Under the pieces are notes generated by a model, which was given only the letters and a program-made list of their open reading frames with translations, was not told the origin of the DNA and searched no databases. This document shows positions 24,906 to 30,460 of a stretch of 32,406 nucleotides of DNA, one piece after another. The stretch comes from Azospirillum sp. B506. GTDB taxonomy: Bacteria > Pseudomonadota > Alphaproteobacteria > Azospirillales > Azospirillaceae. The number at the start of each line of letters is the position of its first letter. Within the stretch, counting starts at the first letter, position 1. The DNA lies in the NCBI RefSeq assembly GCF_000333595.1, contig NZ_BADK01000609.1, positions 1-32,406 of the forward strand. The letters run 5' to 3'. A program made the position numbers and the translations under genes.

Positions 24906-24921
24906 AGTTTCGTTTGAAACT
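24906..24921. promoter_or_regulatory. MarR-type operator in the hmgA/marR divergent promoter
   Basis: AGTTTCGTTTGAAACT has perfect inverted arms AGTTTC and GAAACT around a 4-base centre. It is midway in the 155-base hmgA-marR gap. Related boxes with 13/16 identity occur before livK and the FAD monooxygenase gene. The natural reading is autoregulation of marR plus control of hmgA-fahA. Confidence 0.7.
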
Positions 24922-24989
24922 GTTGCAAGGACCAAATTCCAGCGCAGGATGGGGGCATCGCAGTTCCCCACACAGACGATGCCCCGCCG

Positions 24990-25535
24990 ATGCCGCCCGC
25001 CCGCCGTTCCCGAAAAGCCTCAGCCACGTCCACCTCCAGCCCGGCGGAGCTGCCGGCGCTGCACCTGACGCGCTTCCTGCCCTACCGGCTGTCGGTCCTG
25101 GCCAATACGGTCAGCCACACGCTGGCCAAGCTGTATGAGAAGCGGTTCGGCATCACGATCCCGGAATGGCGGATCATCGCCATCCTCGGCAGCGGCGAGA
25201 CGATGAGCGCCGGCGAGATTGCGCAGCGCACGGCGATGGACAAGGTGCAGGTCAGCCGCGCCATCAGCCGCATGCTCGAGTCCGCGCTGATCCTGCGCGA
25301 ATCGGGCGACACCGACCGGCGCAAGGCGCTGCTGACCCTGACGCCCAAGGCGCTGGCGATCTATGCGGAGATCGTGCCGATGGCCCTGACCTATCAAGAG
25401 GAGGTCACCGACGCCCTGTCGATCGACGAACGCGGGCAACTCGACACCCTGCTGTCCAAGCTGCAGGCCCGCGCCGACCAGCTGGTCACCCGCCCGGCGC
25501 CAGTTGCCGTGCAGACGGAGCAGGCGGAAGGGTAG
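24990..25535 (+). CDS. MarR-family regulator of the homogentisate cluster
   Basis: 181 residues. The winged-helix core at residues about 45-135 (FGITIPEWRIIAILGSGETMSAGEIAQRTAMDKVQVSRAISRMLESALILRESGDTDRRKALLTLTPKA) includes the conserved recognition helix and the DxRR wing (DTDRRK). N- and C-terminal helices form the dimer interface. The first 25 residues are Arg/Ser-rich and may be disordered. It is divergent from hmgA-fahA across a 16-bp operator-like palindrome. MarR proteins of this kind usually repress until an aromatic ligand binds; homogentisate or its precursor is a reasonable guess. Confidence 0.9.
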   Translation: MPPARRSRKASATSTSSPAELPALHLTRFLPYRLSVLANTVSHTLAKLYEKRFGITIPEWRIIAILGSGETMSAGEIAQRTAMDKVQVSRAISRMLESALILRESGDTDRRKALLTLTPKALAIYAEIVPMALTYQEEVTDALSIDERGQLDTLLSKLQARADQLVTRPAPVAVQTEQAEG

Positions 25536-25541
25536 GACCGT

Positions 25542-26180
25542 TCAGCCCCCCTTCACCTTGTGCAGCGGCTGGCCGGTGCCGGCATCGACCCTGCCGCGGC
25601 CGGGTTCCTCCGCCTCCAAGGGCGAACAGGCAACCATGGTGGCGAGCGACCGGCGGGCGAGCCGCTGGTATTCGTCCGTTCCCTCCGACTTCCAGGCGAT
25701 CTCGTCGGGGTGCAGGTCGCGCACGACTTTCCCCGGCAGGCCGGCGACCAGCGTGCGCGGCGGCACGACGAAACCGGCCTTGACGAAGGCCATCGCCGCG
25801 ACCACCGACTCCTCGCCGATCTCCGCCCCATCCATCACCACCACATTCATGCCCACCAGCGCGTTGCGGCGGACGATGCAGCCGTGCAGCACCGCGCCAT
25901 GGCCGACATGCCCATCCTCCTCGACGATGGCGTCATGGCCGGGGAAGGCATGGAGCGTGCAATTGTCCTGCACGTTGCTGCCCCTGTGCAGGACGATCCG
26001 GCCGAAATCGCCGCGCAGGCTGGCGCAGGGCCCGACATAGCAGTCCGGCCCGACCACCACATCGCCGATCAGCACGGCGGAGGGGTGGACGAAGGCGGTG
26101 GGATCGATCACCGGGATCACGCTGTCGATGGCGTAGACGGTGGGGCGCGGCAGGGCGGGAGCGACTGTGGAAGCGGTCAT
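25542..26180 (-). CDS. paaY: PaaY-like hexapeptide-repeat (gamma-carbonic-anhydrase-fold) thioesterase
   Basis: 212 residues. Residues about 15-165 form a left-handed beta-helix with the PaaY pattern: FVHPSAVLIGDVVVGPDCYVGPCASLRGDFGRI, VQDNCTLHAFPG, EDGHVGHGAVLHGCIVRRNALVGMNVVVMDGAEIGEES. The His residues expected for metal binding are present. The C-terminus (GTDEYQRLARRSLATMVACSPLEAEEPGRGR) resembles that of E. coli PaaY, which distinguishes it from generic gamma-carbonic anhydrases. PaaY is a thioesterase that removes dead-end CoA thioesters in phenylacetate breakdown. It converges with marR (6 bases) and is divergent from the FAD monooxygenase gene. Confidence 0.87.
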   Translation of the reverse strand: MTASTVAPALPRPTVYAIDSVIPVIDPTAFVHPSAVLIGDVVVGPDCYVGPCASLRGDFGRIVLHRGSNVQDNCTLHAFPGHDAIVEEDGHVGHGAVLHGCIVRRNALVGMNVVVMDGAEIGEESVVAAMAFVKAGFVVPPRTLVAGLPGKVVRDLHPDEIAWKSEGTDEYQRLARRSLATMVACSPLEAEEPGRGRVDAGTGQPLHKVKGG

Positions 26181-26323
26181 GATCGGGCGGTCCTCGGCGT
26201 CTCTGTTCGGTCTTTTGCCGCAAGGCTACACCGCCGCACCCTGTACGCGATACTGATTTTCAGCTATAGTAACCATGCCCTGTATCGCTTCTCCGGCGCC
26301 CTTGCCGGGAACGATGCAGAGGC

Positions 26324-26337
26324 TTGATTGGTATCAA
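26324..26337. promoter_or_regulatory. Perfect FNR-type box upstream of the FAD monooxygenase gene
   Basis: TTGATTGGTATCAA is an exact TTGAT-N4-ATCAA match, centred 97.5 bases before the ATG. A -41.5 placement would put the transcription start near 26372, leaving a normal leader of about 56 bases, so class-II activation is geometrically possible. Confidence 0.72.
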
Positions 26338-26345
26338 ATGAAACT
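26330..26345. promoter_or_regulatory. MarR-type operator overlapping the FNR-type box
   Basis: GGTATCAAATGAAACT matches the reverse complement of the hmgA/marR box at 13 of 16 positions, sharing the CAAAYGAAA run. It overlaps the right half of the FNR-type box by 8 bases, so the two regulators could not easily bind together. Confidence 0.58.
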
Positions 26346-26427
26346 GTATCGTTGGCAACAATAACAATCCGGCCAACGCGCCCGATCCGGTTTTGCCGGT
26401 CCTGGTTTCCTGGGGAGGAAACGCCCA

Positions 26428-28083
26428 ATGCACGCGACCTTCAGCTATCCGAAATACAGCTTCATACCCTCCGACGAACAGCGCACCGGCACCATCCGGC
26501 GCCATCCGGTGGTGGTCATCGGCGCCGGCCCGGTCGGGCTGACCGCGGCACTCGACTTCGCCCGCAAGGGTGTGCCGGTGGTGGTGCTGGATGCCGAGGA
26601 CACCGTCAGCGTCGGCAGCCGCGCCGTCTGCTATGCCAAGCGCGCGTTGGAGGTGTGGGACCGGCTGGGCGTCGGCCGGCGCATGATCGACAAGGGTGTC
26701 GTCTGGAAGATCGGCAAGGTCTTCAACGGCGACCGCATGGTCTACCAGTTCGACCTGCTGCCGGAGCCGGACCACAAGATCCCCGCCTTCATCAACCTCC
26801 AGCAATATCACCTGGAGGATTTCCTGGTCACGGAAGCCCTGAAGAGCGACCTGATCGACCTGCGCTGGCTTTCGCGCGTCGTCTCCGCCCGGCAGGAGGC
26901 CGACCATGTCGTGCTTCAGGTGGAAACGCCGGACGGCGTCCATGCGGTCGAGGCCGATTGGGTCATCGCCTGCGACGGCGCCAAGTCGTCGGTGCGCAAG
27001 ATGCTGGGGCTGGAGTTCCAGGGCGAGGTGTTCAAGGACCGCTTCCTGATCGCCGATGTGGTGATGAAGGCCGATTTCCCGGCGGAGCGCTGGTTCTGGT
27101 TCGACCCGCCCTTCCACCGCAAACAGTCGGCCCTGCTGCACATGCAGCCCGACAATGTCTGGCGCCTGGATTTCCAACTGGGATGGGACGCCGACCCGGA
27201 GGAGGAGAAGAGGCCGGAGCGCGTCATCCCGCGCGTCCAGGCGATGCTGGGCGCCGACACGCCGTTCGAGCTGGAATGGGTGTCGGTCTACACCTTCCAA
27301 TGCCGGCGGCTGGAGCGGTTCCGCCATGGCCGCATCCTGTTCGCCGGCGATTCGGCGCATCAGGTCTCGCCCTTCGGCGCCCGCGGCGCCAACAGCGGCG
27401 TGCCCGACGCCGACAATCTGGTGTGGAAGCTGGCCCTGGTGCTGGACGGCAAGGCGCCGGAGTGGCTGCTCGACAGCTACAGCGACGAACGGGTGGCGGC
27501 GGCCAGGGAAAACATCCTGAACTCCACCCGCTCCACCGACTTCATCACGCCGAAGAGCGAGATGAGCCGCATCTTCCGCGACGCCGTGCTGGAACTGGCG
27601 GTCGACCATCCCTTCGCCCGCGCGCTGGTCAATTCCGGCCGGCTGTCCACCCCCACCACCTACACCGACAGCCCGCTGAACACGCCGGACGGCGACGCCT
27701 TCGCCGGCCGGATGGTGCCGGGCGCTCCGGCCACCGACGCGCCGGTGGAGCGCGACGGCCAACCCGGCTGGCTGATGGAGGCGCTGGACGGCCGCTTCAC
27801 CGTGCTCTACGCCGCCGGTGACGGGGCGGTTCCGGCGGAGGTGGCGGAAGCGTTGGACGCTCTCGCCGCCGGACCGCTGCCGTTGGTCTGGTACGCCGTG
27901 ACCGGGCGCCGCCGTGGCATCGCCGGAGAGCTGGTGGATTGCGCCGGGCGCCTGCGCGAGCGCTACGACCTGACGCCCGGCAGCGTCTATCTGATCCGCC
28001 CCGACCAGCACGTCGCCGCGCGCTGGCGCCGCTTCGACGACGCCGCCCTGTCCGCCGCGCTGAACCGTGCTGTCGGCCGCTGA
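26428..28083 (+). CDS. FAD-dependent aromatic hydroxylase, MhaA-like (3-hydroxyphenylacetate 6-hydroxylase candidate)
   Basis: 551 residues, class-A flavoprotein monooxygenase. The FAD fold starts at VVVIGAGPVGLTAALDFARKG (G32-A-G-P-V-G). The DG motif is CDGAKSSVRK, and the GD motif is RILFAGDSAHQVSPFGARGANSG. A thioredoxin-like C-terminal domain (residues about 430-551) is typical of the MhpA/PheA group. The next gene encodes a 65-residue DUF2783 protein. In Pseudomonas putida U, MhaA plus the small coupling protein MhaB hydroxylates 3-hydroxyphenylacetate to homogentisate, and the same pairing beside hmgA-fahA makes this the best guess. Other 3-hydroxyaryl acids are possible. The ribosome site is identical to that of the diiron gene over 13 bases. 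Confidence 0.85.
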   Translation: MHATFSYPKYSFIPSDEQRTGTIRRHPVVVIGAGPVGLTAALDFARKGVPVVVLDAEDTVSVGSRAVCYAKRALEVWDRLGVGRRMIDKGVVWKIGKVFNGDRMVYQFDLLPEPDHKIPAFINLQQYHLEDFLVTEALKSDLIDLRWLSRVVSARQEADHVVLQVETPDGVHAVEADWVIACDGAKSSVRKMLGLEFQGEVFKDRFLIADVVMKADFPAERWFWFDPPFHRKQSALLHMQPDNVWRLDFQLGWDADPEEEKRPERVIPRVQAMLGADTPFELEWVSVYTFQCRRLERFRHGRILFAGDSAHQVSPFGARGANSGVPDADNLVWKLALVLDGKAPEWLLDSYSDERVAAARENILNSTRSTDFITPKSEMSRIFRDAVLELAVDHPFARALVNSGRLSTPTTYTDSPLNTPDGDAFAGRMVPGAPATDAPVERDGQPGWLMEALDGRFTVLYAAGDGAVPAEVAEALDALAAGPLPLVWYAVTGRRRGIAGELVDCAGRLRERYDLTPGSVYLIRPDQHVAARWRRFDDAALSAALNRAVGR

Positions 28084-28105
28084 CCCCCCTGTATCGGAGC
28101 CTCCC

Positions 28106-28303
28106 ATGGCCAAACTGATGACCGAGCAGCGCTTCGCCAGCCCGGACGATGTCTACCAGCTGCTGATCGACGGCCACCGCGAGCTGACGCCCGACCAGAG
28201 CACCCGCCTGAACGCCAAGCTGATCCTGCTGCTCGCCAACCACATCGGCGATGCCGAGGTGCTGGCGGAGGCGCTGCGGGTCGCGCGGCAGGGGGTGGAC
28301 TAG
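28106..28303 (+). CDS. DUF2783 small protein, putative MhaB-like coupling protein
   Basis: 65 residues from the ATG at 28106, with GGAG 7 bases upstream; the frame opens 13 codons earlier but that part overlaps the end of the hydroxylase gene. The sequence (QRFASPDDVYQLLIDGHRELTPDQSTRLNAKLILLLANHIGD) is a helical DUF2783 domain. The 22-base gap after the flavoprotein gene indicates one operon. By analogy with MhaB, a coupling protein of about 8 kDa needed to link NADH use to hydroxylation, it probably assists the upstream enzyme; this is inference from size and position. Confidence 0.82.
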   Translation: MAKLMTEQRFASPDDVYQLLIDGHRELTPDQSTRLNAKLILLLANHIGDAEVLAEALRVARQGVD

Positions 28304-28356
28304 GGAATCCCCCCATTCCCTCCCCCCCTGACGCCAAGCCCAGGATGACGTACAAA

Positions 28357-28389
28357 GGCGCAGTCCCTTCCCGTCGCGGAGACTGCGCC
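28357..28389 (+). promoter_or_regulatory. Hairpin just before the alpha/beta-hydrolase start codon
   Basis: GGCGCAGTC (28357-28365) pairs perfectly with GACTGCGCC (28381-28389), leaving a 15-base loop. The stem ends 4 bases before the ATG at 28394 and encloses the GGAG (28378-28381) that would serve as ribosome site, so it could limit translation. A smaller GGGAAT/ATTCCC stem at 28303-28320 may end the upstream operon. Confidence 0.45.
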
Positions 28390-28393
28390 AACC

Positions 28394-29767
28394 ATGACAC
28401 TGCACCGCCTGTTCGCCTTGCTGTTCATGCTGCTGTGCTGCGGCCCCGCCTTGGCGGAAGGGCTGACGCAGGCGGCGCTGTCGATCCCCGCCCACTTCCC
28501 CGACGGCAGCACCGCCACGCTGGAGGCGATGCTGCTGCGGCCGGACGGCCCCGGGCCATACCCCGTCGCCATCCTCAGCCACGGCACGCCGCGCGACGCG
28601 GCGGAACGGGCACAGATGACGCCGCTGCGCTATCTGCCGGAAGCGCGGGAATTCGCGCGGCGCGGCTGGGCGGTGGTGGCGGTGATGCGGCGCGGCTATG
28701 GCGGATCGGACGGCCCCTACAGCGAGACGACCGGGTCCTGCAACAACCCGGACTATCTGCGCTCCGCCCGCCAGAGCGCCGAGGATCTGCGTCAGGCCAT
28801 CCGCTATGTCTCGGGCCAGCCCTTCGCCGACGCCAGCCGCATCCTGGCGGTGGGCGTATCGGCCGGCGGGCTTGCCAGCATCGCGCTCAGCGCCGATCCG
28901 CCACCGGGGCTGAAGGCGGTCATCAGCTTCGCCGGCGGCCGCGGCTCGGTCGCCGACAACCAGGTCTGCCAGGAGGATCGGCTGATCGGCGCCTTCGGCA
29001 CGATGGGCCGCACGTCGCGCGTTCCCTCCCTGTGGATCTATGCCGAGAACGACCTGTTCTTCGGCCCCGACCTCGCCCGGCGGCTGTGGCAGGCCTTCAC
29101 CCAGGCGGGTGGACGGGCGGAGTTCATCGCCGCCCCGCCCGACGGCAAGGACGGGCATTTCTTCTTCAGTGCCGCCATTGCGCAATGGACGCCGATGGTC
29201 GACGGCTTCCTGGCGAAGAACGGGCTGGTGCTGCGCGACATGCCGATCGCCGTGTCGCTGCCGCAGCTGCCGCCGCCGGCCGAATTGTCCGCCGCCAACC
29301 GCGCCAAGTTTCCCGCCTATGTCGCGGCCGGAGGCAACAAGGCCTTCGCCGTTTCCCCCGATGGCGCCTATAGCTGGAAGTCCGGCCTGCGCAGCCTGGA
29401 CGAGGCGCAGAGGACGGCGCTCGAAAGCTGCGCCACGCACACGCAGAAGGGCTGCCGCATCGCCTATCTCAACGACCGCCCGGCTGGCGGCGCCAGCGAT
29501 CAGACCGCAGCGGCGGCCCCTCCGCGCAACACGCGCGTCAGGCTGGAACCGCCGCCGGAACTGTCGGCCGCCGGACGCGAAAAGTTCGACGCCTATGTCT
29601 CGGCGACCGGACGCAAGGCCTTCGCCGTGTCGCAGGACGGCGCCTTCGGCTGGAAATCGGGCGTGCCCAGCGAGGATGCCGCCCGCCGCGGCGCGCTCGA
29701 CAACTGCGCCAAATACACCCGCCACACCTGCTATGTCGTGATCGTCGACGACCGGCCGCTGCGTTGA
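28394..29767 (+). CDS. Exported alpha/beta hydrolase with two C-terminal tandem repeats
   Basis: 457 residues with a signal peptide (LFALLFMLLCCGPALA-EG). Residues about 25-285 form a dienelactone-hydrolase/acylaminoacyl-peptidase-like alpha/beta hydrolase: oxyanion region ILSHGTPRD, nucleophile S156 in GVSAGG, acid D220 (AENDLF) and H255 (DGHFF). Two copies of a 70-residue module follow (residues 292-363 and 386-455). Each has the pattern PPPxELSAAxRxKFxAYVxAxGxKAFAVSxDGAxxWKSG...LxxCxxxTxxxCxxxxxxDRP, with a conserved Cys pair that could form a disulfide. The modules may bind a surface ligand or the substrate. It is not obviously part of the aromatic cluster. Confidence 0.8.
   Translation: MTLHRLFALLFMLLCCGPALAEGLTQAALSIPAHFPDGSTATLEAMLLRPDGPGPYPVAILSHGTPRDAAERAQMTPLRYLPEAREFARRGWAVVAVMRRGYGGSDGPYSETTGSCNNPDYLRSARQSAEDLRQAIRYVSGQPFADASRILAVGVSAGGLASIALSADPPPGLKAVISFAGGRGSVADNQVCQEDRLIGAFGTMGRTSRVPSLWIYAENDLFFGPDLARRLWQAFTQAGGRAEFIAAPPDGKDGHFFFSAAIAQWTPMVDGFLAKNGLVLRDMPIAVSLPQLPPPAELSAANRAKFPAYVAAGGNKAFAVSPDGAYSWKSGLRSLDEAQRTALESCATHTQKGCRIAYLNDRPAGGASDQTAAAAPPRNTRVRLEPPPELSAAGREKFDAYVSATGRKAFAVSQDGAFGWKSGVPSEDAARRGALDNCAKYTRHTCYVVIVDDRPLR
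29267..29764 (+). repeat. Tandem 70-residue modules in the exported hydrolase
   Basis: The two modules share KAFAVSxDGAxxWKSG, the ELSAAxRxKFxAYV helix and two Cys at equal spacing, while the DNA has diverged. This indicates an old internal duplication. They are joined by a linker of about 20 residues (GGASDQTAAAAPPRN). Confidence 0.75.
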
Positions 29768-29795
29768 CCGAGCGGGCGGACAGAACGGCGACATG

Positions 29796-29829
29796 AAAAA
29801 GGCCCGTCCGGATCCCGGACGGGCCTTTT
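29796..29829. terminator. Strong bidirectional Rho-independent terminator
   Basis: AAAAA, then GGCCCGTCCGG-ATC-CCGGACGGGCC (29801-29825), then TTTT. The 11-bp GC-rich perfect stem is flanked by A-run and T-run, so it works on both strands. It separates the converging exported hydrolase gene (+) and infC (-). Confidence 0.93.
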
Positions 29830-29848
29830 CCGTAACGTCACCCCGGCG

Positions 29849-30385
29849 TCAGCGCGGAGCCAGAACCATGACCATCTGGCGGCCTTCGAGCTTCGGCATC
29901 TGCTCGACCTTCGCCAGCGCCTCCAGCTCGTCGCGGACGCGGACCAGCACATTCATGCCCAGGTCCTGGTGCGCCATTTCACGGCCGCGGAAGCGCAGGG
30001 TCACCTTGACCTTGTCGCCTTCCTCAAGGAAGCGGCGTGCGGAGCGCATCTTCACGTCATAGTCGTTGTCATCGATGTTCGGCCGGAGCTTGATCTCCTT
30101 GACCTCGATGATCTTCTGCTTCTTGCGGGCCTCGTTCGCCTTCTTCTGCGCCTCGTACTTGAACTTGCCATAGTCGAGGATTTTGCAGACGGGCGGTTCG
30201 GCCTGAGGGGCGATCTCGACCAGATCGAGACCGGCATCCTCGGCGGCCAGCAGAGCATCGCGCAACGACACCACCCCGATCATCTCGCCGTCGGCACCGA
30301 CGAGACGAACGGAACGAGCCGAGATCTCCCGGTTAACCCGCGGTCCATCGCGGGTCGGGGCGGCTTCGGACGGGATCCTGGCTAT
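29849..30385 (-). CDS. infC: Translation initiation factor IF-3, probably starting at ATA
   Basis: 178 residues when started at the ATA at 30385. The N domain has [28 protein letters not shown]. The linker is [32 protein letters not shown], and the C domain has [29 protein letters not shown]-3 binds the 30S subunit and checks initiator tRNA and start codon. The ATA start is proposed because a GGAGAAG site sits 5 bases upstream (30391-30397), and the resulting N-terminus [19 protein letters not shown] has normal length. The alternative is a GTG at 30412 with no ribosome site seen. Rare start codons on infC are the known basis of its autoregulation. thrS lies upstream on the same strand. Confidence 0.93.
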   Translation of the reverse strand: MARIPSEAAPTRDGPRVNREISARSVRLVGADGEMIGVVSLRDALLAAEDAGLDLVEIAPQAEPPVCKILDYGKFKYEAQKKANEARKKQKIIEVKEIKLRPNIDDNDYDVKMRSARRFLEEGDKVKVTLRFRGREMAHQDLGMNVLVRVRDELEALAKVEQMPKLEGRQMVMVLAPR

Positions 30386-30390
30386 GGACG

Positions 30391-30397
30391 CTTCTCC
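30391..30397 (-). promoter_or_regulatory. Ribosome binding site that selects the infC ATA start
   Basis: On the minus strand GGAGAAG is followed by CGTCC and then ATA GCC AGG. The nearer ATG (at 30399 on the minus strand, before the ribosome site) is in another frame, so this site can only serve the ATA. Confidence 0.65.
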
Positions 30398-30419
30398 ATG
30401 GTCTGAAACCACGCGGAAA

Positions 30420-30443
30420 CCGGCCGTCCAGAGGAGCGGCCGG
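30420..30443 (-). promoter_or_regulatory. Hairpin in the thrS-infC gap
   Basis: CCGGCCG (30420-30426) and CGGCCGG (30437-30443) form a perfect 7-bp stem with a 10-base loop. It lies between the thrS stop and the infC ribosome site, with no T-tract, and may influence infC expression. Confidence 0.4.
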
Positions 30444-30460
30444 CGGCGTCACGCGGTCGG

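Larger units (their letters stand above)
26181..26427. promoter_or_regulatory. Divergent paaY / mhaA control region
   Basis: This 247-base AT-richer gap holds the FNR-type box (26324-26337), the overlapping MarR-type box (26330-26345), and an inverted pair GCGATAC (26247-26253) / GTATCGC (26282-26288). That pair resembles the PaaX-type half-sites but with a core gap of 28 rather than 27 bases, so it is a weaker candidate. The mhaA ribosome site GGAGGAAA is at 26414-26421. Confidence 0.55.

Noticed and set aside
26260-28113. A 617-codon minus-strand frame opposite the FAD monooxygenase
   Set aside because: Antisense shadow of a gene with FAD motifs; no protein-like features of its own.
27797-29794. 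A 665-codon minus-strand frame opposite the exported hydrolase
   Set aside because: Same reason: Arg/Ala/Gly-rich shadow, crossing two real plus-strand genes.
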